This document shows, one piece after another, positions 34,192 through 45,423 of a DNA stretch of 64,000 nucleotides (position 1 is its first letter; each line of letters opens with the position of its first letter). The position numbers were made by a program, and so were the translations under genes. The notes under the pieces are model-generated. The model made no database searches. It saw nothing but the letters and a program-made list of their open reading frames with translations, and was not told where the DNA came from. Source of the stretch: Isoetes taiwanensis (lineage: Eukaryota > Streptophyta > Lycopodiopsida > Isoetales > Isoetaceae); NCBI GenBank assembly GCA_021234155.1, contig JAJEKV010000067.1, forward strand, positions 832,888-896,887. The letters run 5' to 3'.

Positions 34192-36499
34192 GCTGATATG
34201 CTGGCATGCCATAGATGTTCCTGAGATTATATTGTATGCAACACGTTTGCTGTGCATGGAATATTCTTAAAAGGTATGGTTTGTCCGTCCCTTTGTTGTC
34301 ATCTTCTCTAGAAAATTTAGTTTCTGAACCTCTCAATTGCTTTAAAAGATGGCTGTGGCTCTAAGAATACTTGCTGGTATGGCATCTGCCACCAAAGAAG
34401 AGTTGCAACAATGAGTATATCTATTGCCAATCTATTCCTAGATTTCATGAGCATCTATGTTTACTTGCCTGTAAATTTGTCACTTCTTATGATGGCAGTG
34501 CGTTGTTATAGGATTAAGTTGATGAATGGACCTGCACCACATATAGATATTGACGCCATGATTGCAGTAGTGATGGGCACACCGGATAACAGACCAAAGC
34601 TAAGGGGAGGCAATGTGGCAGTGTACTCTGAGTCTAAACTTTACGCTGAACACCTCAGCACAAACAGAGGCGAAGCTGTAAGGAAAAAAAAAAGAGGCAA
34701 CAGGCCAGATTGCAAGAAGCTATTATAAATAATCTTAATTCAGGTATCTCTTAGCATGTACTTTGTACTTCTTGCATGTATATATTTTCATCTGTTCATG
34801 TAGGATTGACTCTAAAGTTGCAGCACACAGTTGGAGTTCCAACCCAGATAGTGAACCAAACAATTTCAAAGTGGTAATACATTTTTGAACGCTTAACAAT
34901 CTATAATTATCATTTCATATTTAGCAATCAAACGCACGTTTGCAACTAATCTTGCATTGTTTAGAGGTTCTCAATACTTCCATAATACGAGATTACCAAA
35001 TGGGAAAGGTTGAATAGCTTATAGTTATTATGCCGAAGGACTTTGGAATTGTGAAGGTATAAAATTGTGAAGGTGAGGGACTTTGTTGCGTTTTATTATA
35101 TAAAGTTACAAATTGCATAGATTATCTGCCGAGGGCTTAAGCGTGTAAATTTTCATATATAATTGGGTTATTTATCAAGAAACCAACCGAGCTACAAAAT
35201 TGAGAGATTTGTGCACCGGCCCAATTGCTTGAGAGTCCTTTGTACCATTATGTAGCAGGGCCAGAAGCAATGAAAGGGATCAAGCCAGTTAGTCTATGGT
35301 TTTCATTCACATTCTTTACAAGTGGATTGCAATTTATTTAAGGAAGCTAAAAGTAGAGGGCATTTTTGAATTAATGAGACTGTATTTGTATTACTTTATA
35401 GTCCTTGATACATTGTTAGAATGTGTTACATGGAACAATAGAGGGAGCTTTCTATGTGATCATGATAGGGCATCCAATCCGACCATGTGGAGAATTACAT
35501 AATATAATTTGCTCTTATCAGAGATTGATTGCTTTCATTTGCAGCAGCGAGGAATCGCTTAAAACTTTGTAGCTTTGAAGACCACGGTTATTGTATTGTA
35601 CATGCCTTGTTTTGAAGCCTTTGGAAAGGGTCAACGCTTGAATAACACATTGTGGTGGATAAAAGACAAAACTCCAGCACTAGCTATACAACAACTTAGA
35701 GTGGACATGCAAGTAGAGAACTTTGGAATTGCTGAGAGATTTCAATATTAAAGTTAGAACTTGGAAATTTGTCATTATAGATTGAATTGTTTGTGATGGA
35801 TAAGAACATCTAAGCAATTATTTATTTCAATAGTAGAGAAAACAACACTATTACGTGCACTAGCTATACAAAAGTAGAGAACTTTGGAATTGCTTAGAGA
35901 TTTCAATATGAAAGTTAGAACTTGGAAATTTCTCATTATATAGATTAAATTGTTTGTGATGGATAAGAACATCTAAGCAATTATTTATTTCCATGTAGCC
36001 TTTGCTGTGGAAGAGAGTAGGTGAGCTCACATGTTAATGGAAATTAATGGATGCAACTTTGTTTTAAACACTGACTTTTGCCATGTTGACCATATAATTC
36101 TGAACACATCTCATACTTTCAACATTCTTACTTGCATTTTCATTTTAATCTGTTGGTATTGCATCTATCTCAGGGCATCCAGTTTGGTTTTACTCTTTGC
36201 AGCAAGTTCCTAGGTTAGAAAAGAAGGTAGTCTGAATGCTTCATAGACAACATCCTTACAACATCCTTGGTGTGAGTGCAACTTTAAGACAACAGCCATT
36301 CCTAGAGCATGATAGGTGGCAATGCAATCTAACAAAACATACCTATTTCTAGAGCATCAAGCAAGGAAAAGAAAAGAAACATATCAACAAAGGCATACTC
36401 AAAGAGCATCAAGCATCAAATCAATGCTATGCTTTGGGATACATAGCATCGATTCCCAAGAACACTGCGTTTGGATACAAAAGTTGGACTATTACTACA
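34192..36499. other. intergenic, one unassigned ORF
   Basis: The plus-strand frame 34411-34728 (105 codons) begins with a hydrophobic stretch (LFLDFMSIYVYLPVNLSLLM) and ends in a basic RKKKRG segment. I know no family for it. The remainder is AT-rich and closed in all frames, with the duplication described at 35677. Confidence 0.35.
35677..35993 (+). repeat. tandem duplication, ~140-155-bp units
   Basis: Units at 35677-35831 and 35857-35993 share GCACTAGCTATACA, AGTAGAGAACTTTGGAATTG, GAGATTTCAATAT and GATGGATAAGAACATCTAAG. The second unit has lost about 18 bases near its start. Non-coding. Confidence 0.8.
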
Positions 36500-37330
36500 C
36501 GCTTTTCTCATTTTGGCCAAAACATATCATGGAATATGTCAATAATCTCATGAGTGGTGGAGATAGTGGCAACATGCCTTGGTTTTATTGTTTAACTAAA
36601 TGCTGCACTAGAGTATTCTGTCACTTTGGTTTCTTTAGGCCAAGCATCAAATGCACTGGCCCCCCACCGTAATGCAGAACGAGGGAGTGATTGAGAAGCC
36701 AGGGAAGTCGCTACAAATTGGAAGAGGTCATGTCATGGAATATGTCAATAATCTCATGCAGTGATGGGGATGGGTTTAATTGTTCTACTAAATGCTAGCC
36801 TAGAATATTTTGTCACTTTAGTTTATGTAGGCAAAGCATCAAATTCACTGCCCCCCACAAAAAAATGTAGAATGAGAAAGTGGTTAAGAAGTTAAAGGAA
36901 GTCATTTGAAAGAGATCATCTCGTGAAATATCTCAATAATCTCATGCGGTGGCGGAGATGGGTGAGATACTGGCAAAATGCCTTAGTTTAATTGTTTAAC
37001 TAAATGTTGCACTAGAGTATTCTATCACTTTGGTTTCTGTAGACCAAGCATCAAATTCAGTCCCAAATGCAGAATGAGGGAGTGGTTGAGAAGCCAAGGA
37101 AGTCGTTACAATTTGGACAGAGGTCATATCGTGGAATATGTCATTAATCTCATGCAGTGATGAAGATGCATGTATATAGTGGTGGAGATGCATTTGTGCT
37201 CTGGTGAAGTTGATGTAGGGCAAGCATCAAATTCAGTGCGCCTCCTTACCCACCCCCTCCATCCCTTCCCCCCCAAACGTGCAAAATGAGGGAATGGTTA
37301 AGAAGTCAAGGAACTCGCTGCAATTTGGAT
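36500..37330. repeat. second array of ~200-bp kinase-flank units
   Basis: Units marked by AATGCAGAAnGAGGGAGTG start at about 36667, 36862, 37063 and 37275, with a partial unit before 36667. Each carries the same landmarks as the array at 32.2-32.9 kb (GTGGAATATGTCAATAATCT, CTAGAGTATTCTGTCACTTT, CAAGCATCAAAT). No kinase coding sequence follows. It suggests amplification or a lost gene copy. Confidence 0.75.
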
Positions 37331-38985
37331 AGGAGAAAGAGACGAAAATCTTTAGAAAACTTTCCTCACGTCTAAATCCGGAAAAACAATGGGTTTGAAA
37401 TTTCGTCCCCGAACAACTTACTTTTTTAAAGCAAAAATTGCAATCAATTGCAAAGTCCTCATCTTCCCATGCGAAGCGGTGCTGGCCAACGAAAAACTGC
37501 TAGAAACTTGTTAGAAAGAAAAAACCAGGGAGTAAATTTCAAGCCCCCTGTTTTTTTGTCAGGTAATTTCAATGGACTGCAAATTTTTGGCATAATTGTC
37601 AATCCATTGTACCTCCTCCAAAATTTTCATTTTTCAATTGGATAAACTGTATTTAGCACTAGAATTGCCCCTTGATGGATTATAAATGGTTCGTTTATAT
37701 AGTTCACTTTTAAAATTCATATAAAATCAATGGCATAAAATTCAGTTTAGCCCTTTGTACACGTTAACACTAGACCTATCCCATGATGGACCATTGAAGG
37801 GCGTTTTGAAGGTTCACAAAAAAATCTGATAAAATTAAGGGCACGAAAACTGGCCAAACCCTTAATTCTAGGAGTTCATATATGGCAGTCATGCTTCACA
37901 TCAAAAATACAAAAAATGTACTAGCTCGCATTCTTGTAAGTTATGCTCTAGCAAACCCAAGTACCAAAAGCTTCAAGTTCAGCCAAAGTGAAACTGTCTT
38001 GACAAAATATGTCATTTTTCTACACGAGATATAGAGCAACGACACGATAAAACCACATCTCAATCTGAAGTCTGTGAAGGAAGATAGAGTCATTCAAACA
38101 TGATAAAGTTAAAGTTTTGAAAGTTATAGCAATACAGCTGGTATTGGTTGTGATACAAGAGTGATGCTATGGGCGATACTATTATATCAGGTGGATGACA
38201 CGATAGATGATACTAATTATGACGCTATAGACGATGTTATGGATGACGATATCAGTGATGATATTGCATCAACAGGTTTGGTCATTTATTGTGTCAGCTT
38301 CTAAAAGTTTTCAAAACATGATTTTAAGTATATAAATGATGAAACTAATGACTTAAATTGCCAATTCTCTTGTAGTGAACTACATAAGCACTAGCACAAT
38401 CTGATGCACACAAACGTTTATTTAACTTCCAACAAAAGAACATTGTAGAAATAAAAGGAAAAAAAAAATAAAAAATGAAAAGCATGACACACATAAAACC
38501 TACTAGCATCAAACTACAAAAAAATTAACCTCCAACATGTGTTGGAAGTTTAGAAAAATAAATAAATAAGGTGGTCTTAAATTACTAGCATTATTCAGCT
38601 TCTTACACGTGTTGGAAGATGCACTATATCGGAGGCATCAAATTAAGCAATGCTAAAATTGGAGAACGTCTTATTATATGGGACTGCATAGGCACTAGCA
38701 CTAGAACTACACAGGCACTAGCACAACCTGATGCACACAAACCTTTATTTATCTTTCAACACACGTTGGAGGTATAGTTCTATGCTAAACTTCCAACGTA
38801 TGTTAAAAGTTACACTAAAGCATTAGAGAAAATATTGCAAACTAAGGTTAAGCCATGAGAAATAAAATAAAAATAAAGGCTACACTGTGAACATCGAAAA
38901 TTACCTCAGCATTGATATCCGCTACCGAATCGACTAACATCTTGAAGTTATCCTTTTTCCAATCTCCATCAGTATGTGTAACGGT
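37331..38985. other. intergenic with short repeats, no gene
   Basis: AT-rich and closed in all frames. A block with CACTAGCACAA.CTGATGCAC followed by ACAAAC.TTTATTTA occurs near 38390 and 38712. Short palindrome-like CCAACAnGTGTTGGA motifs occur near 38530, 38605, 38757 and again near 40230. A GATGATA-rich stretch covers about 38160-38270. Confidence 0.45.
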
Positions 38986-38989
38986 TAAC

Positions 38990-40935
38990 CATATGGACTT
39001 GTTCTTTCACATTCTTTTATTTCATGAATTTTACTCACCCTCGGTCCCACATCATACACCATAACCACGTTATGCTTTCTCCAGTTTGAATGCCCGTGGT
39101 CTTTATCCCACAAACTCTCCAATTGATAACTTGCCCATGCTGGAATTTCTGAATTTGCTTGATGACTGTTTAGCTGAGCTTTACACCAACTTTCACAATA
39201 GCTTCTAAGCTCATTCCATGCCGAATGAAACTCAGACTTTCATTCAATATTCTTTGAATTGTTAAATTAGAAAGTCGAGTGTATTTTCGTAAGTATTGAA
39301 CAACTACTTCTTTTAGTATTCTGTCATGCTTTAAATTGTCTGTAAACTCTTGAACAGTAAGCACATTTGTGCCTTTTACCCAAGAAACTTTTCCGTCAAT
39401 TAGAGCATCTGTTGTTTCTTCCATTTCGTTGGGCTTCAACTGGATCGTACACCATTAGGGATTTTTTGAGATCATAAAAGGGCCTTCTAAGAACTGCTGA
39501 CTAAGCTATATGAACTACCAATCAGAAAACAGAACTGGTAATCCAGTCAGCAAAACAGTTATAACTAACTCACTGGATCACATTTTCTAGCATAAGTGTT
39601 GATAGAAAAGTCTAAATGAGCTTTTATTTGGTGCAATAGATAGATCTCATTGAGATCTTTCCAACCTTGGGTGGTTTGCATATCTTTGAGCCCCGTAAGA
39701 TAGTAAAAAATGGTAAAAACCATATTTTTTGGAGTTTTGACAATCATAAGTGGTTAAAATATGTGCAAAGCACCTAAGGTTGGAAAGATCTCAACAAGAT
39801 CTATCTATTGCACTAAACGAGAGATCATTTGGACTTTTCTATCAACAGTTATACTAGAAAATGTGATCCAGTGAGTTAGTTATAACAGTTTTGCTGACTA
39901 GACCCGTCAGGCTCTGATTTCTGATTGGTAGTTCATTTATCTTCATTTGGCTTAGTTGGCATGTTTTGAAGGCCCTTTTTTAATCTCAAAAAAACCCTAA
40001 TGCCGAAATAATGACATACAAATTTCCTTGCCACTTTTAGGCTTCCCAGGCAACTTACCTTCATTAAACATCTCCATAGCTATATTTCACTTATCAAAGA
40101 CTTTCCTTTCTGATGTTATGAGATTGTGCATCTCATTTACTTGCTCTTGCCAAAAGTGAGCTTCACCACTTCCTCATAATTCTGAAATAAAATATAACAT
40201 TTAATCACAATTAGACTGCAAGAAATCACTTCTAACATGTGTTGGAAGTTTAAAGATTTAGTTACAACCTTAAATTCCTCTGGAGTAGATTTTCCTTGTT
40301 CGGCCCTTGGAGGACAACCCATAATCTCCCATTGAGCCCTTGCTTGCTTTACTTTGTCTTGAAACCTATTTTTTTCATTTTTCAAGTTGGTTTGCGCAGA
40401 TATTTCCATCAACTTCAAAGTAGGAGTGTCATGTGAAAGGATTCGTACTGCACGCATTCCCCACTTTGCTTTAAACTCCTCACTGTCCTTTGAAAGTGCA
40501 TCGCCATCATTGAGTGCTGACCCGCAATGACAACAAACTTAGTGTTATCATTGTACACTTCTTTCAGATCTTTTATTTCACAAGGTTTGAATGTCTGAGG
40601 ATCAATTGGGTGGGAGTAAGTCAGCTGCCTCTGGAAGTATAGAAGGATGTTCCTTCCTCTATTTTTTTAACCACTCCACATGTTTCCAATTTAGCTTCCT
40701 ATAATTTTATTGAACAAATTCTGGCTTACTTTTAATATCAGGAACTATACAATTTTCCACCCGTATCCTCAAAGGATTTGTAAAAACAAAAACATAGTAC
40801 TTTTGAAATTCAGATATAGTTTCTTCTGTTGTTGGTACATGTTTTTCTCCCTTTCTCTTTTTCGATGGGCTTTCCAACACTTCCCTATCTGTTCATTGGT
40901 AGCTCTCTTCTTTCCTGATACTATGACATCACTTT
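38990..40935 (-). pseudogene. broken gene of unknown family, interrupted by a foldback MITE
   Basis: Minus-strand pieces appear to form one gene. Near 40.5 kb, DLKEVYNDNTKFVVIAGQHS is read, then a helical stretch (40137-40457, LKNEKNRFQDKVKQARAQWE), then a piece ending KEICMSLF just before the MITE at 40002. On its other side the frame reads QLKPNEMEETTDALIDGKVS (39170-39440), then after a one-base shift SHQANSEIPAWASYQLESLW, ending at a GTGAGT splice donor near 39035. Several frameshifts and the MITE show it is dead. The I-A-G-Q-H-S motif recalls the D-G-Q-H-R motif of ParB-like folds, but that is speculative. Confidence 0.4.
39453..40002. mobile_element. 550-bp foldback MITE, copy 1
   Basis: The element runs from CATTAGGGATTTTTTGAGAT to its complement CCCTAATG. 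The two halves are inverted copies over about 250 bp each, sharing ACTAACTCACTGGATCACAT and AGATAGATCT. A nearly identical copy lies at 48838-49387. No coding capacity. No clear target duplication was seen, so the superfamily is open. Confidence 0.85.
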
Positions 40936-40945
40936 CTTTTTGAAA

Positions 40946-41850
40946 TTACTGGCCTCCAACTCATCTTTGCTGGCTAGTGGTAATTCGCACCAAAGTGCGT
41001 TTCTTACGATTCCAACAGTGTGCATTCCCAAAATTGTGTCTTGCATTGATATATCAATTTCTCCAACTGGTTCCTCCAACAGCTGAAAAATAGAGCTTAC
41101 ATTCCTTTGGGCCCTAGATTAGACTCCCTATGAGGGCAATCTTGTCTTCTTCATAAGAGGATGGAATTTTACTCTTGAGCAAAGACCAAAATCTTTACTA
41201 TACGTTGGAGGCTCTTGATATCATCACCATTATATCCTTTACTTGTATCAACTTGTCGCTGTAGCAAATTGTTCATCATTTGACAGTACTTCTTCACATC
41301 ATCAATTATCTCACGAAGCAGACTAGTAGTCCCAAATATCATGAATAGTGAATATGCAAAGTCTTTCTTTCCATCATCATTAATGCCAAAAAACTCACCA
41401 GTTCTGCCAAGACCAATGAAACGAAAGTCTTCCTTTGCACATTGATGAAGTAGTTGCAGGCCCCTTTTCAAAACGCCAAGGAGCTCCGTTGCCACACTCA
41501 TTGCAGACTCCTGTTGTGTTTCATTTTTAAGATTATACTCCCAACCTAGCCACACATAGCTTTGTATCTGAGTTACAAGGAATTTAAAAAGATGACAATG
41601 GCTTTTGAAACAAATCTGCCTCCGGAGTATACACTCAATTTCCTAAGGTTGTTTTCAGGCCAAGCAATCAATTCGCTGGAAATCTGACCTCCACCCCCCA
41701 TAATGAAGAATGATGGAGCGGAGAGGAAGGAGCACAAGAAAGAATAAGGTCGCTACAATTTGGACAGGTAAAGAGCATGTGCCGGATCGTGGAATATGCG
41801 AATAATTTAATGCATAGCCATAATTTATAATTTGATTGTTTAATTAAATG
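40946..41850 (-). pseudogene. truncated tandem-kinase paralogue (5' half)
   Basis: Close nucleotide similarity to about 31483-32370, covering 5' flank, ATG region, helical domain and the start of the pseudokinase, then an abrupt end at 40946. The open piece 41169-41555 encodes SAMSVATELLGVLKRGLQLL and EIIDDVKKYCQMMNNLL. The first 50 codons and the part after about 41170 are frameshifted. The active kinase half is absent. It is in the same orientation as its source gene, 9 kb away, consistent with segmental duplication. Confidence 0.85.
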
Positions 41851-41910
41851 CCAAGGAAGCAGGAATCAAAATTCAAAATAATTTTGGTTATATACTGCAA
41901 ACCTACTTAC

Positions 41911-42347
41911 GGCGTAGGATAGTCTTACCCTTGATTGGCGGATCCCGGAGGTGTGATCCCGGAGGACGGGATCCCTAGAGGGCGTGTGATCCCGGAGGGC
42001 GGGATCCCCTTACTGCGCAGTAACTGCGGAAAAAAAAAAGCCCCTTGTAGTGAAAATCAGCCAAGTTTTCATATGCATTTTTCTTCGCCGATCCTCCACG
42101 GAATCGGCTGGGGTTTGTGCGAGGTTGGTCGGAATGGGCTTGAGAAGAGCTCTAGTTTGATGCCAAGGAGGAAGAGAGGGCAGCGCCGCTACTATCAGCA
42201 CGCAAAAATCCGCCAAAAAATGGCCCTAAACTGCGCAGTCACCTTTTAACTGCGCAGTTAACAGTGGGATCCCGTCCTCCGGGATCACACGTCCTCCGGG
42301 ATCACACCTCCGGGATCCCCCAATCAAGGGTAAGACTATCCTGAGCC
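41911..42347. mobile_element. 437-bp MULE-like MITE with long GC-rich inverted ends
   Basis: Left and right ends share AGGATAGTCTTACCCTTGAT in inverted orientation and continue as an inverted array of 'GGATCCCGGAGG' and 'GTGATCCCGGAGG' motifs. The outermost GGC also matches. The 10-mer ACCTACTTAC lies directly outside both ends (41901-41910 and 42348-42357). A 9-11-bp target duplication with long inverted ends is typical of Mutator-like elements. No transposase is encoded. The interior holds CTGCGCAGT inverted repeats. Confidence 0.85.
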
Positions 42348-43582
42348 ACCTACTTACATATTTTGGTTTTCCAATGCAAACTATCTTAAGAAATTTGGTT
42401 TTCAATCTCTTGTATGATGTGTACTAGACCATGTCTCAAAATACATCATCCCAATTGACGTCCTTCCGTAAAAAGTAATCAATTTCAAGCAAAATAATGT
42501 TGGGGTCACATGAACAGATTGTTGTAGGATGGCTGAATCCTTGCTGAACTTGGGCTGAGCTAAAAAAATCTAGCCCCGTTATGAAAGTTTAGCTGTCGCA
42601 GGATGCTACTCATGTGGTTGATTACACTGGAGGTACTTGGGTCAGCACGGAATAAGCGGCTTAAATCCGCTGACCAAAAGGATTGTCATGTGAACGACCC
42701 ATAAGATGTGCATCCAAAGCGTTCAAGCACATTTGCCATGAGTTGATGCTGCTTTAGCAGTAGGGCAAAGCCTCATTGGGCACCTGCCAGCGGGTATAAC
42801 TTGAAAATCAATGGATAGTTGATGTGCGAAAAACCTGCGTTAAGTCATGACATTGAAGATGGTTAGGCTCACAGGCTAGGCTTGTGGAGTGGGAAGCTAT
42901 ACCTAAAAAAAAAGGTAGCTGGCTAGTGTTTTTTTTTTTTTCAAGCACATTTGGTTTCTTAGAGATGTCTTTAGTATATTTTGCTTGCAAAATCCCCTTT
43001 CACATGCAACACTACTAATTGGCATGGCATGACAAAAATACTACCTGTACAAGAATCCGGAAGGTATATTAATTAATACTACTAAATAGTATTATTATAA
43101 TGGGCTCTTCTTTAAAATAGAATATTCAAGGAAAATTCCTAAAAAACATTCCCCAAGATTTGGTTTTCAGATGCAAACCTTGTTCCATTTTTTGGTTTTC
43201 AGATACAAGCCAACAGCTAAATATTGGTCCTCCATGCAACCCAATTAACCCAATTGGGTTGCAAATGTGCTCCTTGCAAGGAAGTCGCTACAATTTGGAT
43301 GCCTTGGTTTTATTGTTTACCTAAATGATTCGAGGCCTGTCCTCGGTATCTCCGTGAATTTTTTTTTGCGTATTAAACACACACAATACTTTACCACACA
43401 GTGCCTTTACTATTGCCTTGTCATTTTGTCCACCAAGCATGTGCAACACTTAAGTGTGGCCCCGTCCTCTTTAAACCCTCTTTACACGATTAAATTATTG
43501 CATGTTCCATGTCTGACACTCTACTCTTGATGCGATTTCCTTATCTTCCTTGCCAAGCCAAATCACTCGCTAATTCTGCATC
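42348..43582. other. upstream region of the kinase paralogue, no gene
   Basis: AT-rich, closed in all frames. A short match to the kinase-flank repeat (GGAAGTCGCTACAATTTGGA) lies near 43280, about 300 bases before the ATG of the 43583 gene. It shows that both kinase genes had a common flank. Confidence 0.5.
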
Positions 43583-45319
43583 ATGGTATGGAAAGTTGAA
43601 ACTCCTAGCTCGGATAGTCCAGACATTGTCTGGACTAAGACCTTTGATGCCTGGAAAGCTGAAACTCGTAGCGACATCCTTCATCTCCACCGCAAAATCA
43701 ACACAACAATCCGGCACAAAAAGGAGCCTTTTCTTTTCTATAACCATTGTGTTGTTTTTAAACTCCTTGTAGATTCTGTAGCAGAAGATGTGGAATTATG
43801 GTGGATGGATCAGTTCAAAAAAGAAACAGATTCGGTATCTGCAATGGCAGTGCTAAAGGGGCTTTTTGGGGTTTTGAAGAAGGGGCTCCAACTAGTTGGG
43901 CGCTGTGCAGAACAAGAGTCTGCTGAAAAGCTCTTTTTCCTGGTTTTTGGGTGTACTGGTGAGTTTTGTGAGATTATTGATGATGTAAAAATGTATTGTC
44001 AAATGATGAATAACTTGATAGTGCGTAGCCTACTAGTTCATGATCCAACCAAAGAGCATGTTCTCGAGAAACTCCAAGATAGAGTACAGTTAAAGTGTAG
44101 CATGCTCCAGAATCGCCTTGCATTCTCTGATACTTATGAAAAAGGCAATTCTGCCCTCGTAGAAGATAATTCTGGCCTCCTAGCCTACTTAAAAGATCAT
44201 CCCAAACGTTGGCCTTCCGGCGGAAAATGTGATGATTCCGTACGTTTTATGGTTCAATTCTTGCAGGGACGAGTTGGAAATAGAGAAAGCATTGAAAAAT
44301 GTTATATAGAAATGGGAGAAACCATGAAAGAAACGGACACGTTTGAAATGGTCAAGGGATCACTCTGGAACCAAGTACCAGTGGCCATCAAAAAGTTTAG
44401 ATTGAAAAGTGATTTTGACGAAGAATATGACGCAGTAATGAGGTTGGACCCTGCCAGAAATTGCTCGCACATAGTACAGGTATATGGTCATTCAGAACTT
44501 AATGGAGGAAGGAAAGCTCTTGTTATGGAGCTTATGCATATGGATATGATAAGCCTGAGGAAGAGAAGGAAAGAAAAGAATCCAGTGCGACCATTTTCCC
44601 GAGAGGAGTCAATCGATATCATGCTCCAGATTGCCAAGGGAATGAAATATTTGCATAGAAACGATGTGATTCACGGGCAAATAGATCCCTCTAATATCCT
44701 AGTGAACAACACTGAGGAGGACAAAGTTCTCATTGTCAAAATTGCTGCTTTTGGTCGTGAAGCACGTGAACGGGAGATTAATGATGCAAAAATTGATGAT
44801 GTAAAGCAGTTTGTTATGTTTTGCTCAGAAATGTTTCGAGAATACCCTATAATGACAATAATAGTAGAAGCTGAGAGTTTTGAACAAATTTGTTATCGTC
44901 TGTGGGAGCTGAAGGAAAAACTTTTGACGGTTCCTCCTCCAGCCCCTCCTCCAGTGGAATCATACAGCCCCTCCTCCAGTGGAATCATACAGCCCCTCCT
45001 CCAATGGCAAATGTGGAAAGCAGGACTGCAAACCGTCGTGCAGGTTGCAAGTCACGCAGCGACAGCCGTGCAGTTTGCAAAGAATCAGGCAGTGCAAAAT
45101 GAAGAACACGAGAAGAACCTCTTGGCACAGACAGCAGCACACGAGAACAACCTCTTGGCGCAGACAGCAGCACACGAGAAGAAGCTCTTGGCGCAGTCAG
45201 CAGCGGAGAACCTCTTGAGGGAGCAAAAAGCGCAGACAGCAGCACACGAGAAGAAGCTCTTGGCGCAGTCAGCAGCGGAGAACCTCTTGAGGGAGCAAAA
45301 ATCTTATCAATTTAAATGA
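43583..45319 (+). CDS. pseudokinase paralogue with helical N-terminus and repeat coil at C-terminus
   Basis: Intact 578-codon frame. The first 200 residues match the helical domain of the 29959 gene (LFGVLKKGLQLVGRCA, CEIIDDVKMYCQMMNNL). Residues 250-445 are a kinase-like domain that keeps the ATP lysine (VAIK, K270) but has HGQID for HRDIK (364-368) and AFG for DFG (389-391), so catalysis is unlikely. A proline-rich hinge (450-470), a hydrophobic/alanine segment and a coil of HEKKLLAQSA and AENLLREQK repeats (508-572) follow. There is no second kinase, unlike its relative. A scaffold, decoy or oligomerising partner role is possible but inferred. The stop lies three bases before a Helitron end, so the tail may have been cut short. 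The helical domain is the family signature. Confidence 0.8.
   Translation: MVWKVETPSSDSPDIVWTKTFDAWKAETRSDILHLHRKINTTIRHKKEPFLFYNHCVVFKLLVDSVAEDVELWWMDQFKKETDSVSAMAVLKGLFGVLKKGLQLVGRCAEQESAEKLFFLVFGCTGEFCEIIDDVKMYCQMMNNLIVRSLLVHDPTKEHVLEKLQDRVQLKCSMLQNRLAFSDTYEKGNSALVEDNSGLLAYLKDHPKRWPSGGKCDDSVRFMVQFLQGRVGNRESIEKCYIEMGETMKETDTFEMVKGSLWNQVPVAIKKFRLKSDFDEEYDAVMRLDPARNCSHIVQVYGHSELNGGRKALVMELMHMDMISLRKRRKEKNPVRPFSREESIDIMLQIAKGMKYLHRNDVIHGQIDPSNILVNNTEEDKVLIVKIAAFGREAREREINDAKIDDVKQFVMFCSEMFREYPIMTIIVEAESFEQICYRLWELKEKLLTVPPPAPPPVESYSPSSSGIIQPLLQWQMWKAGLQTVVQVASHAATAVQFAKNQAVQNEEHEKNLLAQTAAHENNLLAQTAAHEKKLLAQSAAENLLREQKAQTAAHEKKLLAQSAAENLLREQKSYQFK
45104..45302 (+). repeat. coding minisatellite (30-bp and 69-bp units)
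   Basis: Three 30-bp units of the type CACGAGAAGAAGCTCTTGG, then a 69-bp composite unit repeated almost exactly twice (about 45165-45233 and 45234-45302). The units are multiples of three and extend a coiled coil. A shorter 24-bp duplication (CCCCTCCTCCAGTGGAATCA) lies at 44943-45000. Confidence 0.85.
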
Positions 45320-45322
45320 GAA

Positions 45323-45352
45323 CTAGTAAACATGTGCCCGGCGTTGCCGGGC
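45323..45352 (-). mobile_element. Helitron 3' terminus
   Basis: On the minus strand the sequence is GCCCGGCAACGCCGGGC, then ACATGTTTA and CTAG, followed by T. A short GC hairpin about ten bases before a CTRR end inserted between A and T is the diagnostic Helitron 3' end. The element body must lie to the right. The 5' end (a TC start on the minus strand) was not located. It abuts the stop codon of the 43583 gene. Confidence 0.8.
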
Positions 45353-45423
45353 TTATGTCTTAGCGTGTGTTTTTTCTCGGTCTTTTAACGCTCACACCCC
45401 CGATTCGGGTTATTAAATAAATT

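Noticed and set aside
44890-45245. Arg/Gln-rich and Leu/Ser-rich ORFs on both strands over the coil repeats
   Set aside because: They are frame shadows of the repeat-coded C-terminus of the pseudokinase gene.
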